DNA from: Bradyrhizobium liaoningense
Lineage (GTDB): Bacteria; Pseudomonadota; Alphaproteobacteria; Rhizobiales; Xanthobacteraceae
Assembly: GCF_018130825.1 (NCBI RefSeq)
Contig: NZ_JAFCJS010000003.1
Span: 620,001 to 684,000 of the forward strand
DNA length: 64,000 bases
Direction of reading: 5' to 3'
Each line of letters begins with the position of its first letter. Position 1 is the first letter of the stretch. Of this stretch, positions 1-8,499 are shown piece after piece. Both the position numbers and the translations under genes were made by a program. The notes beneath the pieces are model-generated. The model was not told where the DNA came from. It did not search any database and saw nothing but the letters and a program-made list of their open reading frames with translations.

Positions 1-326
1 TCGGCCAGGTCGTGACCGTCTTCTACACCGTGACCAACCAGGCCGCGCGCACCACCGCAGGGCAAGCCGCCTACAACGTCGCGCCGCTGACGGTCGGCTC
101 CTACTTCCAGAAGATCAACTGCTTCTGCTTCACCGAGCAGACCATGGCGCCGGGCGAGAAGCGCGAGATGCCGGTCGTGTTCTACGTCGATCCCTCGATC
201 GCCGACGATCACGAGAACGACGGGCTCAGCACGATCACGCTGTCCTACACGTTCTATCCGGTGAAGGATCCGGTGGTGAAGCCGCTGGCATCGGGCGAGG
301 ACGACAGACGCAAGGGAAATCTCTGA
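1..326 (+). CDS. ctaG: Cytochrome c oxidase assembly protein CtaG/Cox11, C-terminal part
   Basis: The reading frame is open at the window edge, so only about the last 107 residues are present. CtaG/Cox11 is a membrane-anchored copper chaperone that delivers copper to the CuB site of cytochrome c oxidase subunit I on the periplasmic side. The family's copper-binding motif CFCF is visible in the stretch INCFCFTEQTMAPGEKREMP, followed by the usual VVFYVDP segment. The next gene encodes oxidase subunit III, which is the expected cox operon order. The N-terminal membrane anchor lies outside the window. Confidence 0.93.
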   Translation, partial: GQVVTVFYTVTNQAARTTAGQAAYNVAPLTVGSYFQKINCFCFTEQTMAPGEKREMPVVFYVDPSIADDHENDGLSTITLSYTFYPVKDPVVKPLASGEDDRRKGNL

Positions 327-405
327 CCGCCGCGCCCATCGCTCGGCAGGTCGGAAACAAGGGGATAAGTGCCTGATAGGCACGGGATTGAGGAGAGAGA
401 CGGAA

Positions 406-1302
406 ATGGCGACGGCGCATACCAAGCATCACGACTATCACCTGGTCGATCCCTCTCCCTGGCCGGCCGTCGGTTCGCTCTCGGCCTTCATCATGGCGGT
501 CGGCGCGATCGCCTGGATGCATCACATGTTCGCGGCCGCCCCGATCGTGTTCGGCGTCGGCACCGTCGGCGTGCTCTACACCATGGCAAGCTGGTGGGGC
601 GACGTGATCAAGGAAGCCCAGTACAAGGGCGACCACACCCGCGTGGTGCAGCTGCATCACCGCTACGGCATGATCCTGTTCATCGCCTCCGAGGTGATGT
701 TCTTCGTGGCCTGGTTCTGGGCCTATTTCAACGCGGCGCTGTTTCCGGCCGACGCCGTCCATGCCACCCGCGATGCGGTGTTCGGCTGCGGCCTCGGCAC
801 CCAGGCCGGCGCCTGTGCGGTGCCCGGCACCTGGCCGCCCAAGGGCATCGAGACCTTCGATCCCTGGCACCTGCCGCTCCTCAACACGCTGATCCTGCTG
901 ACGTCGGGCACCACGGTGACCTGGGCCCACCACGCGCTGCTCGAGAACGATCGCCAGGGCCTCAAATACGGCCTGATCCTCACCGTCGTGCTCGGCGCGC
1001 TCTTCACCTGCGTGCAGGCCTTTGAGTACAGCCACGCGGCGTTCTCCTTCGCCGGCAACGTCTATGGCGCGACCTTCTTCATGGCGACCGGCTTCCACGG
1101 CTTCCACGTGCTGGTCGGCACCATCTTCCTGATCGTGTGCCTTGCGCGCGCCTATGCCGGCCACTTCACGCCGAAGCAGCATCTCGGCTTCGAGTTCGCC
1201 GCCTGGTACTGGCACTTCGTCGACGTGGTCTGGCTGTTCCTGTTCCTCTGCATCTATGTGTGGGGACGCGGTGCCGAGGCCATGGCTCACGGCGCGCACT
1301 GA
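406..1302 (+). CDS. coxC: Cytochrome c oxidase subunit III
   Basis: This 298-residue integral membrane protein is the third core subunit of an aa3-type oxidase of the aerobic respiratory chain. It has about seven hydrophobic helices and the family segments HHRYGMILFIASEVMFFVAW and WYWHFVDVVWLFLF near the C-terminus. The ATG chosen here (MATAHTKHHDYHLVDPSPWP) has an AGGAG ribosome site about ten bases upstream. A longer frame from an earlier codon lacks one. It follows ctaG and is followed by a terminator hairpin, then DUF983 and SURF1 genes, so it belongs to the oxidase operon. Confidence 0.97.
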   Translation: MATAHTKHHDYHLVDPSPWPAVGSLSAFIMAVGAIAWMHHMFAAAPIVFGVGTVGVLYTMASWWGDVIKEAQYKGDHTRVVQLHHRYGMILFIASEVMFFVAWFWAYFNAALFPADAVHATRDAVFGCGLGTQAGACAVPGTWPPKGIETFDPWHLPLLNTLILLTSGTTVTWAHHALLENDRQGLKYGLILTVVLGALFTCVQAFEYSHAAFSFAGNVYGATFFMATGFHGFHVLVGTIFLIVCLARAYAGHFTPKQHLGFEFAAWYWHFVDVVWLFLFLCIYVWGRGAEAMAHGAH

Positions 1303-1321
1303 GCTGTGATGGATTGATTGG

Positions 1322-1352
1322 AAAGGGCGGCCGCAGGGCCGCCCTTTCGCTT
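1322..1352 (+). terminator. Hairpin terminator after coxC
   Basis: AAAGGGCGGCC pairs perfectly with GGCCGCCCTTT across a GCAG loop, giving an 11-bp stem whose descending arm ends in TTT before CGCTTT. The poly-T tract is short, so termination is probably partial and the genes downstream may still be read through. Confidence 0.6.
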
Positions 1353-1399
1353 TCCGGCCGCCGCAAGATTCTGCGGGAAATGTGATAAAGTAAGCCGTC

Positions 1400-1801
1400 A
1401 TGAACGATACCGCCGGTCCATCCGAGCCTGAGACCACCGTCCTGCAGAGCGCGATGCGCGGGCTTGCCTGCAAATGTCCGCGCTGCGGCCAGGGCAAGCT
1501 CTATGCGGGCTTCCTCAACCTCGCCCCCGCTTGCGAGCGCTGCGGCCTCGACTATGCCTTCATCGATTCCGGCGACGGTCCGGCGATCTTCATCATCATG
1601 CTGGCCGGCGCCATCGTGGTCGGCTGCGCACTGGTCGTCGAGGTCAAGTATCAGCCGCCGTTCTGGCTGCATGCGGTGCTCTGGCTGCCGCTGATCCTCG
1701 CCACCACGCTGCTGCCGCTGCGTTCCATGAAGTCGCTGCTGATCGCGCTGCAATTCCATCACAAGGCGGCGCCGGGCCGGCTGATCGACCGCGCGAAATG
1801 A
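1400..1801 (+). CDS. DUF983 family membrane protein
   Basis: This 133-residue protein starts with a zinc-ribbon-like segment with two Cys pairs (CKCPRCGQGKLY and CERCGLDY), followed by two hydrophobic helices (about residues 60-80 and 92-108). This matches DUF983. DUF983 genes are often found beside cytochrome c oxidase assembly genes, as here, but the biochemical role is not established. Its stop codon overlaps the next start (ATGA), so it is probably translationally coupled to SURF1. A role in oxidase maturation is inferred from context only. Confidence 0.88.
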   Translation: MNDTAGPSEPETTVLQSAMRGLACKCPRCGQGKLYAGFLNLAPACERCGLDYAFIDSGDGPAIFIIMLAGAIVVGCALVVEVKYQPPFWLHAVLWLPLILATTLLPLRSMKSLLIALQFHHKAAPGRLIDRAK

Positions 1802-2550
1802 ACGAGACCGCGCGTAAGCCCCGCGTGGCCGGCTTCGCGCTGTTCACGCTTTTCCTGACTGCCGTCTTCGTGGCTCTCGGCGTCTGGCAATTGCAGCGCC
1901 GGACCGCCAAGCACGAGCTGATCGCGGCGCTCACCGAGCGTCTGGCGGCGGCTCCCATTGCGCTGCCGCCGGCTGCACAATGGGCGGCGCTGAACCCCGC
2001 CCGCGATGAATTCCGCCGCGTCAGCTTCACTGCGACCTACGCTCCGCTGCCTGACGCGATGGTCTATTCGTCCGGCTCCGCCGTGCGCAAGGACGCTTCC
2101 GGTCCCGGCACCTGGGCCTTCCTGCCGGCGCGGCTTGCGACCGGCGAGATGGTCGTGATCGATGCGGGCTTCATCGAGAACACGATGCAGGACCGCAGCG
2201 TCGAGGACCGTGCGGTGAAGAAGCTCGTCACCGGGCAGCCGGTCGCGCTCACCGGCTATCTCCGCTTCCCCGAGGCACCGGGCTGGATGACGCCGGCGGC
2301 GAACCGCGACAAGCGGCTCTGGTTCGTGCGCGATCATCTCGCGATCGCAAGTACGCTCGGCTGGGGCGCGGTGGCGCCGTTCTATGTCGACCTGGAGCAG
2401 CCGGCGCCCGACAACGGAATCCCGCGCCCCGGTGCGCTGGACGTGCATCTCAAGGACGATCACCTGCAATACGCCGTCACCTGGTTCACGCTCGCGGGCG
2501 CCGTGTTGATCGCCTTCGGCGTCTGGGTGAGAGCGCGGCGCGAAGGTTAA
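1798..2550 (+). CDS. SURF1 family cytochrome oxidase biogenesis protein
   Basis: The 250-residue product has the SURF1 layout: an N-terminal membrane helix (FALFTLFLTAVFVALGVWQL), a periplasmic domain, and a C-terminal helix (WFTLAGAVLIAFGVWVRARR). SURF1 proteins help insert heme and assemble aa3-type oxidases. The start was set at the ATG overlapping the DUF983 stop codon. The frame stays open further upstream, but that part shadows DUF983. A short hairpin (GGTTCCC-GGA-GGGAACC) lies just after the stop, without a convincing T-tract. Confidence 0.93.
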   Translation: MNETARKPRVAGFALFTLFLTAVFVALGVWQLQRRTAKHELIAALTERLAAAPIALPPAAQWAALNPARDEFRRVSFTATYAPLPDAMVYSSGSAVRKDASGPGTWAFLPARLATGEMVVIDAGFIENTMQDRSVEDRAVKKLVTGQPVALTGYLRFPEAPGWMTPAANRDKRLWFVRDHLAIASTLGWGAVAPFYVDLEQPAPDNGIPRPGALDVHLKDDHLQYAVTWFTLAGAVLIAFGVWVRARREG

Positions 2551-2669
2551 TGGCGCCCGTAGGTTCCCGGAGGGAACCCGGAATCGCCCGGGCTTTATTA
2601 TTCAGCGCGTATTCACGAGTGTGATCCTAAGCCGCGCTTGAGTTTGTCCGCGGCAGATAGGAATGCAGC

Positions 2670-3038
2670 GTGAGCGATTTCGATCAGATGGGAATTGTCG
2701 TCGACTGGGTGGATGCCTGCAGGAAGGGCGACCTCGGGATGTTGCTCGACCTCTATGCGGACGATGCGCAGGTCGAGTGCATGTGCAACGGCACGCAGCA
2801 TTACCATCGCGGCCGGCGCGAGCTCGAAAGCTACTGGGGATCGCGGCTCAGCGCCTACCTGGCGGCGGGTTTCGGGCTGGAAGAGATCGAGCCGGCGCCG
2901 GATGGCGTCGATCTCGAATATTCCGTCGCGGGCGCCCTGCGTATCCACGCCTCGTTTCGCTTCAGCCCGGAAGGCAAGATCTACAGCACGCTGTGCACGC
3001 CGGCGCGACAGAACGCGCATGACGGCTGCGCGTGCTAA
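2670..3038 (+). CDS. NTF2-like (SnoaL-type) family protein
   Basis: This 122-residue protein has the SnoaL/NTF2-like pattern: an N-terminal helix VVDWVDACRKGDLGMLLDLY, an ADDAQVEC strand, then GRRELESYW and a C-terminal sheet. Such folds bind small ligands or act as small enzymes, and the substrate cannot be read here. It starts with GTG, with an AGGAA site six bases upstream; ATG at 2688 is the alternative. The last residues (NAHDGCAC) are Cys-rich and unusual. The stop codon is the first part of a dispersed repeat (family A). Confidence 0.7.
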   Translation: MSDFDQMGIVVDWVDACRKGDLGMLLDLYADDAQVECMCNGTQHYHRGRRELESYWGSRLSAYLAAGFGLEEIEPAPDGVDLEYSVAGALRIHASFRFSPEGKIYSTLCTPARQNAHDGCAC

Positions 3039-3138
3039 AGCATGATCCGGAAAAGTGCGAAGCGGTTTTCCGGAAAGATCATGCGTAAACAACAACCAAA
3101 AGCGCGATGACGATTCATCCAAATCTCATCGCGCTTTA
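3036..3138. repeat. Dispersed palindromic repeat, family A, copy 1
   Basis: This ~103-bp element has two dyads: GCATGATC...GATCATGC enclosing CCGGAAAAG...TTTTCCGG, and AAAGCGCGATGA...TCATCGCGCTTT. The same element in inverted orientation occurs at 23207-23310 with about four differences, and a variant lies at 41798-41867. This copy begins at the stop codon of the NTF2-like gene and ends 20 bases before the kinase stop codon, so it sits between convergent genes. Confidence 0.85.
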
Positions 3139-3157
3139 GCCAATCGCGCAGGCCGTC

Positions 3158-4498
3158 TCACGCCCTCTCCACGGGGAGGCGGCAGCGCACACAGGTTCGG
3201 TCGTCCGTGCGCAGCAATGACAGCGACCCGCTGAGTGCGCGCACGCGCTCATGCATGCCGGTCAGGCCGCGGCCGAACAAATTGCCCGCGGGAAAGCCGC
3301 CGCCGTCGTCGGAAATCTCGATGACGAGCGCGTCGCCGACGATAGCCGCCTGCACATCGGCGTTGCTCGCTCCGGCATGGCGCAGCACGTTGGTCAGCGC
3401 CTCCTGGATCACGCGATAGACGGTCTGGGCCAGTGGTCCGTCGATCGCGTTGAGGCCGGGATCGATCGTGGCCGTCAGGCCGATATCAGGTGCCTGCTTA
3501 CGAAAATTCCGAAGCAGCGTCTGCACGCTCGTCTCCAGCCCCAATTCCTCGATGTAGAGCGGGCGCAGCCGGTCGAGGATGCGGCGGTTGGTCTGCTGCA
3601 GCGCCTCGACCGATTGCAGCACCTCCTCCGCCGAATTGCCGAGATTTCCTGCCGGTGGCGAGGCCTCGATCAGCGAGATCGCGCCGGCGCGGATGCTGAA
3701 CAGCAGCGGGCCGAGCTCATCGTGCAGCTCGCGGGCGAGATCGCGCCGCTCGTCGTCCTGGAGCGATACCAGGCGGTGCATCAGGTCGCGATTGTCCTGG
3801 CTCAATTGCGCGAGCGTTGTGGCCAGGGCGTTCGCCGCCTCGCAGCTGCGCCGGATCTCGGGCGGCCCTTCGATCGGGATCGGCGTCGCGTAGTCGCCGC
3901 GCCGAATTCGCGTCAGTCCTTCGCCGAGATATTGCAGCGGGCGCACCACCGATCCCGCGAAGAGATAGGCGATGGTGCCGGTGAGCGCCATCAGCACGAC
4001 GACAAGGCTGGTCAGTGCGAGGAAGCCGATCCACTTCTCGAACAGGTCGGCCGACAGGTCCGGCAGGAACACGATGTCGCCGACATGCCTGCCATCGATG
4101 ACCACCGGCGACGCAGCGTCAATGTCCGGCATGGTCAACAGGTGGAGAAACCACTGCGGCACCGTCTGCAGGTTGCGCAGACCGTCCTTCGCGGAGGGAA
4201 TGGGACCCGCCTCCATCGCGCGGAATTGGATATCGGAGGAAGCGTCCAGGGAGTGGACAAAGGCCAGAAGCGTCTTCTGCGGATCGTCCGAGGCGCGCAG
4301 CGTGTTGTTGAGTGCGGCGGCGATCACCCTGGTCGAGCGTCGGGCCGGCTCATTCTCGTCGGCCAGTTGACCGGTTGCAAATATCTGCAGCAATATGGCG
4401 CCCAAGACCAGCGCCGCGAGAAAACCTGCGCCGAGCGGAAGAAACAGTTGCGTTCTGAAGGAAAGTCGTTGCCACATTAGGTCAATTCTAACGCGCAT
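3158..4498 (-). CDS. Membrane sensor histidine kinase, NarX/UhpB type (HisKA_3)
   Basis: The 446-residue kinase has TM1 (about 17-40), a periplasmic sensor region (about 41-155), TM2 (about 156-181), a HAMP linker, a dimerisation domain with the phospho-accepting His in RRDLARELHDELG (H259), and an ATPase domain with N370 (QEALTNVLRHA), DDGGGF and GRGLTGMHERV. This is the NarL-partner kinase class. It is divergent from a LuxR-type response regulator 65 bases away, its likely partner. The periplasmic signal is unknown. An alternative start is the Met eight codons in. Confidence 0.92.
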   Translation of the reverse strand: MRVRIDLMWQRLSFRTQLFLPLGAGFLAALVLGAILLQIFATGQLADENEPARRSTRVIAAALNNTLRASDDPQKTLLAFVHSLDASSDIQFRAMEAGPIPSAKDGLRNLQTVPQWFLHLLTMPDIDAASPVVIDGRHVGDIVFLPDLSADLFEKWIGFLALTSLVVVLMALTGTIAYLFAGSVVRPLQYLGEGLTRIRRGDYATPIPIEGPPEIRRSCEAANALATTLAQLSQDNRDLMHRLVSLQDDERRDLARELHDELGPLLFSIRAGAISLIEASPPAGNLGNSAEEVLQSVEALQQTNRRILDRLRPLYIEELGLETSVQTLLRNFRKQAPDIGLTATIDPGLNAIDGPLAQTVYRVIQEALTNVLRHAGASNADVQAAIVGDALVIEISDDGGGFPAGNLFGRGLTGMHERVRALSGSLSLLRTDDRTCVRCRLPVERA

Positions 4499-4563
4499 CG
4501 GCGTGATTTGCTCTTTCCATTTGTTCCCGCCGGTCTATGAGTCGAAAAACGAGAGAGCGCGCG

Positions 4564-5208
4564 ATGCAAGATATTGCCAAGCCGGCGACCCGAATCCTCA
4601 TTGTCGACGACCACCCCGTGGTATTGTCCGGCTGCCGTACCCTGTTTGCCTCCGACCATTCGATCCGGATCGAGGAGGCCAGCGACGCCAAATCCGGGCA
4701 CCGCGCCTATGTCAGCAAGCGGCCCGACGTCACCGTGATCGACATCAGCCTGCCCGATGTCTCCGGCTTCGAGCTAATGCGACGCATACGCAAAGACGAT
4801 CCCGAGGCCAAGATCATCATGTTCAGCATGAACGACGATCCGGCCTTCGTGGTGCGGGCGGTCGAGCTTGGAGCGCAGGGCTATGTCTCCAAGGGCGACG
4901 ATCCCCGGATCCTGCTGAAAGCGGTGCGAAAGGTGGCCGCGGGCGACAATTTCATCTCGCCGCAGCTGGCGGAGGCCGTGACATTCTCCGGTGCCGCGAT
5001 CAAGGCCAATCCGGCCTCTCAGATGACGCCGCGGGAGCTGGAGATTCTCCGCCTGCTCGGCCGCGGCGACAAGATCGTCGAGGTCGCCGAGGCGCTCGGC
5101 ATCTCCTACAAGACCGTCGCCAACACCACGTCGCTGCTCAAGCAGAAGCTTGGCGCCAAGAACCATTCCGACCTGATCCGGATCGCAGTGGAAATCGGGA
5201 TGAGCTGA
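4564..5208 (+). CDS. Two-component response regulator, NarL/FixJ (LuxR-type HTH)
   Basis: This 214-residue protein has a receiver domain (acid pair in ILIVDDHPVV, phospho-acceptor D60 in VTVIDISLPD, switch Lys in GYVSKGDD) and a C-terminal LuxR-type HTH (TPRELEILRLLGRGDKIVEV through KNHSDLIRIA). It is probably phosphorylated by the divergent kinase next to it. The chosen ATG (MQDIAKPATR) follows a GAGAG site. The frame can be extended nine codons to an ATG at 4537, which has no clear ribosome site. Targets cannot be deduced. Confidence 0.92.
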   Translation: MQDIAKPATRILIVDDHPVVLSGCRTLFASDHSIRIEEASDAKSGHRAYVSKRPDVTVIDISLPDVSGFELMRRIRKDDPEAKIIMFSMNDDPAFVVRAVELGAQGYVSKGDDPRILLKAVRKVAAGDNFISPQLAEAVTFSGAAIKANPASQMTPRELEILRLLGRGDKIVEVAEALGISYKTVANTTSLLKQKLGAKNHSDLIRIAVEIGMS

Positions 5209-5440
5209 CCTGCCGCCAGCGACCGAACCGGCTGCTCCAGGATGCAGCGGTTCGGCCGACGGATCGGCGCCTGCGCCGGCCGGGCAATGCATGGCCGACA
5301 GCGGACGCTATCCGCCGACACAATGGGCCGGGGCGGCGTTCGTTCCTGCCTGACGATCGGAATTTCAGGAAAAAGAGGCAAAGTACTCACTCAATCTGCC
5401 GTGTCTGCAGCAGCGGTATTCGCGCGCACCGGGAGAAATA

Positions 5441-5465
5441 GGAACATTTGCCGGCGTGCGCGGTT
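5441..5465 (+). promoter_or_regulatory. Possible EcfG-type (general stress) promoter
   Basis: GGAAC followed 16 bases later by GGTT resembles the alphaproteobacterial EcfG promoter (GGAAC-N16/17-cGTT), with one mismatch at the first base of the -10 element. No gene starts nearby; the next downstream signal is a terminator about 120 bases on. A chance match is quite possible. Confidence 0.3.
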
Positions 5466-5469
5466 TTGG

Positions 5470-5610
5470 CCCTTGACGATTTCGTGACAGGCGACGAAAG
5501 CTTGCACCAACAGTTTTAACGGGCAGGCGTCCCGGACGAGTCAAACCGGTCTGCACATATCAACGACAGACCTTCCAAGAGAGGGCTGCGGCATCGCCGC
5601 AGCCCTTTTC
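5470..5610 (+). ncRNA. Candidate small RNA ending in a rho-independent terminator
   Basis: A non-coding stretch of about 140 bases runs from just after a GGAAC-N16-GGTT motif to a perfect 10-bp terminator stem followed by TTTTC. The terminator is 370 bases past the response regulator stop, too far for a simple 3' end, and no other gene precedes it. The 5' end is only inferred. I recognise no known RNA family. It could instead be the tail of a long regulator mRNA. Confidence 0.3.
5584..5610 (+). terminator. Rho-independent terminator
   Basis: GGGCTGCGGC and GCCGCAGCCC form a perfect 10-bp stem with a three-base ATC loop, followed by TTTTCGTTT. The T-run is on the plus-strand side only, so it ends plus-strand transcription before thrC. 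Confidence 0.75.
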
Positions 5611-5755
5611 GTTTGAAGGACCCCGGCGGGAAGCGGTTTCCCGATGCCGCAAAACACTTTATGGTGGCTCAAGGCCTCTGGCTGTTGACAAGTAATTTCG
5701 TAAAATCAAGGGCTTACGGGTCTGGCTCAGGCTCGGCCGGCCTTTGGAGGGCAGT

Positions 5756-7174
5756 TTGACTCGTTATATCTCGACCCGGGGCGAGGCCCCTGAACTTGGC
5801 TTCTGCGACGTGATGCTGACCGGGCTTGCCCGTGACGGCGGCCTGTATGTACCGGCGACGTGGCCCCAGCTCCCGGCCGAGACCATCGCCAGCTTCTTCG
5901 GCCGCCCCTATTGGGAGGTCGCGGTCGACGTGATCCGTCCCTTCGCCGGCGGCGAGATCTCCGATGCCGAGCTCGGCCGCATGGCCAACGAGGCCTATGC
6001 CACCTTCCGCCATCCCGCCGTGGTGCCGCTGCGCCAGATGTCGCCGCACCAGTTCGTGCTGGAGCTGTTCCACGGTCCGACGCTCGCCTTCAAGGACGTG
6101 GCGATGCAGCTGATCTCGCGGCTGATGGACCATGTGCTGGAAAAGCGCGGCCAGCGCACCACCATCGTGGTTGCGACCTCCGGCGACACCGGCGGCGCTG
6201 CGGTCGAAGCCTTCGCGGGCCTCGAGAACGTCGATCTCATCGTGCTGTTTCCGCATCGCCGCATCTCCGAGGTGCAGCAGCGGATGATGACGACGACCGG
6301 CGCGGCCAACGTCCATGCGCTTGCCATCGAAGGCACCTTCGACGACTGCCAGGCGCTCGTGAAGGGCATGTTCAACAACCATCGCTTCCGCGATGCGACC
6401 TCGCTCTCCGGCGTCAACTCCATCAACTGGGCGCGCATCGTCGCCCAGGTGGTCTACTATTTCACCTCCGCCGTTGCCGTCGGTGCGCCGGCGCGCGCGG
6501 TGGATTTCGTGGTGCCGACCGGCAATTTCGGCGACATCTTCGCCGGCTATGTCGCCAAGCGCATGGGCCTGCCGGTGCGCACCCTGCGCATCGCCGCCAA
6601 CGTCAACGACATCCTGGCGCGCACGCTGAAGACCGGCATCTACGAGGTGCGCGAGGTGCACGCCACGGCGTCGCCGTCGATGGACATCCAGATCTCCTCG
6701 AATTTCGAGCGGCTGCTGTTCGAGGCCGGCCGGCGCGATGCCGCCGGCGTGCGCCGTCTGATGGATTCGCTGAAGCAGTCCGGGCGCTTCGTGCTGCCTG
6801 ACGCAACGCTGGCGGCGATCCGCGAGGAGTTCGACGCCGGGCGCGCCGACGAGACCGAGACCGCGGCTGCGATCCGCGCCGCCTGGCGCGAGGCGGGCGA
6901 GCTGGTCGACCCCCATACCGCGGTGGCGCTCGCCGTCGCCGACCGTGACACCACCGACACCACGGTGCCCAGCATCGTGCTCTCCACCGCCCATCCAGCC
7001 AAATTCCCCGATGCGGTCGAAACGGCCTGCGGCCAGCGGCCGCAATTGCCGGCCTGGCTCGACGGTCTCATGACCAAATCCGAACACATGAAGGTGATGA
7101 AGAACGATCAGGCCGAGGTCGAGCGGTTCGTGATGTCGGTCAGCCGCGCCGCAAAGCAGGGAGTTGCCGGATGA
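5756..7174 (+). CDS. thrC: Threonine synthase
   Basis: This enzyme converts O-phosphohomoserine to threonine with PLP, in the cytoplasm. The 472-residue product has the family N-terminus TRYISTRGEAPELGFCDVML and the PLP lysine K113 in FHGPTLAFKDVAMQ, then the phosphate-binding SGDTGGAA loop. The start is TTG at 5756, preceded by a strong GGAGG site five bases away; the longer frame starts inside that site. The stop overlaps the next gene's ATG (ATGA), coupling it to the M16 peptidase gene. Confidence 0.96.
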   Translation: MTRYISTRGEAPELGFCDVMLTGLARDGGLYVPATWPQLPAETIASFFGRPYWEVAVDVIRPFAGGEISDAELGRMANEAYATFRHPAVVPLRQMSPHQFVLELFHGPTLAFKDVAMQLISRLMDHVLEKRGQRTTIVVATSGDTGGAAVEAFAGLENVDLIVLFPHRRISEVQQRMMTTTGAANVHALAIEGTFDDCQALVKGMFNNHRFRDATSLSGVNSINWARIVAQVVYYFTSAVAVGAPARAVDFVVPTGNFGDIFAGYVAKRMGLPVRTLRIAANVNDILARTLKTGIYEVREVHATASPSMDIQISSNFERLLFEAGRRDAAGVRRLMDSLKQSGRFVLPDATLAAIREEFDAGRADETETAAAIRAAWREAGELVDPHTAVALAVADRDTTDTTVPSIVLSTAHPAKFPDAVETACGQRPQLPAWLDGLMTKSEHMKVMKNDQAEVERFVMSVSRAAKQGVAG

Positions 7175-8460
7175 GCGTCGAGATTTCCAAGCTTGCGTCC
7201 GGCCTCACCGTCGTCACCGATAAGATGCCTCATCTCGAGACCGCCGCGCTCGGCGTCTGGGCCGGCGTCGGCGGACGCGACGAGAAGCCAAACGAGCACG
7301 GCATCTCGCATCTGCTGGAACACATGGCGTTCAAGGGCACGACCAAGCGCACCTCGCGCGAGATCGTCGAGGAGATCGAGGCGGTCGGCGGCGACCTCAA
7401 TGCCGGCACCTCGACCGAGACCACGTCCTATTATGCGCGGGTGCTGAAGGCCGACGTGCCGCTCGCGCTCGACGTGCTCGCCGACATCCTCGCCAATCCC
7501 GCCTTCGAGCCGGACGAGCTGGAGCGCGAGAAGAACGTCATCGTGCAGGAGATCGGCGCGGCGCAGGACACGCCCGACGACGTCGTGTTCGAGCATCTCA
7601 ACGAGCTCTGCTATCCCGACCAGCCGATGGGCCGTTCGCTGCTCGGCACCGCCAAGACGCTGCGCAGCTTCAACCGCGACATGCTGCGCGGCTATCTCTC
7701 GACGCATTATCGCGGCCCCGACATGGTGGTGGCAGCCGCCGGCGCCGTCGATCACAGCCAGGTGGTCGCCGAGGTCGAGCAGCGCTTTGCGAGCTTCGAG
7801 GCGACGCCGGGCCCGAAGCCGCAACCCGCCCAGTTCGGCAAGGGCGGCGCCAAGGTGGTGCATCGTGAGCTCGAGCAGGCCCATCTGACGCTGGCGCTGG
7901 AAGGCGTGCCGCAGAACGACGTGTCGCTTTTTTCGCTTCAAGTTTTCACCAACGTCCTGGGCGGCGGAATGTCGTCGCGGCTGTTCCAAGAGGTGCGCGA
8001 GAAGCGTGGCCTCTGCTACTCGATCTACTCGTTCCACGCGCCCTATACCGACACCGGCTTCTTCGGCCTCTACACCGGTACCGATCCGGCCGATGCACCG
8101 GAGATGATGGAGGTCGTGGTCGACATCATGAACGACTCGGTGGAGACCCTGACCGAGGCCGAGATCGCGCGCGCCAAGGCGCAGATGAAGGCAGGGCTCC
8201 TGATGGCGCTGGAGAGCTGCTCGTCCCGTGCCGAGCAGCTCGCCCGGCACGTGCTCGCCTATGGCCGGCCGCAGACGGTGCAGGAACTGGTGGCCCGGAT
8301 CGACGCCGTCAGCGTCGAATCGACCCGGGACGCGGCGCGTGCGCTGCTTTCGCGTAGCCGCCCTGCAGTTGTCGCATTGGGCAGCGGCAGGGGTCTGGAC
8401 ACGGCGGTGTCTTTTGCGGAAGGATTGACCCGGGCGCGCGCCAAGGCGCGGCTGCATTAG
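7171..8460 (+). CDS. M16 family zinc metallopeptidase (processing-peptidase-like)
   Basis: The 429-residue protein is close to mitochondrial processing peptidase beta and bacterial PqqL-type M16B peptidases. The inverted zinc motif HxxEH is present as HLLEH (H47, E50, H51), and the third ligand is E127 in KNVIVQEIGAAQ. The second, inactive-type domain contains the GGGMSSRLFQEVREKRGLCY segment that contacts substrate. No signal peptide is seen, so it probably acts in the cytoplasm. It overlaps thrC by four bases and is followed by an acetyltransferase gene. Confidence 0.93.
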   Translation: MSVEISKLASGLTVVTDKMPHLETAALGVWAGVGGRDEKPNEHGISHLLEHMAFKGTTKRTSREIVEEIEAVGGDLNAGTSTETTSYYARVLKADVPLALDVLADILANPAFEPDELEREKNVIVQEIGAAQDTPDDVVFEHLNELCYPDQPMGRSLLGTAKTLRSFNRDMLRGYLSTHYRGPDMVVAAAGAVDHSQVVAEVEQRFASFEATPGPKPQPAQFGKGGAKVVHRELEQAHLTLALEGVPQNDVSLFSLQVFTNVLGGGMSSRLFQEVREKRGLCYSIYSFHAPYTDTGFFGLYTGTDPADAPEMMEVVVDIMNDSVETLTEAEIARAKAQMKAGLLMALESCSSRAEQLARHVLAYGRPQTVQELVARIDAVSVESTRDAARALLSRSRPAVVALGSGRGLDTAVSFAEGLTRARAKARLH

Positions 8461-8499
8461 GAGCCGCGCGAGGGCGCCCCCGCCCCGGGAAGCATCACC

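Larger units (their letters stand above)
5209..5755. other. Gene-free stretch with promoter-like and terminator signals
   Basis: No reading frame here looks protein-like. The stretch holds a GGAAC-N16-GGTT motif, a strong terminator hairpin, and a TTGACA hexamer at 5685 near thrC that lacks a good -10 partner. It probably contains the thrC promoter and perhaps a small RNA (separate entries). Confidence 0.5.

Noticed and set aside
235..1497. Long minus-strand open frame of 420 codons over coxC
   Set aside because: It is a high-GC shadow of coxC: low-complexity His/Arg/Gly sequence with no family, while coxC on the plus strand is unmistakable.
5685..5690. Perfect TTGACA hexamer upstream of thrC
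   Set aside because: No acceptable -10 element lies 16-18 bases downstream; TAAAAT follows after only 10 bases, so the thrC promoter was not annotated here.
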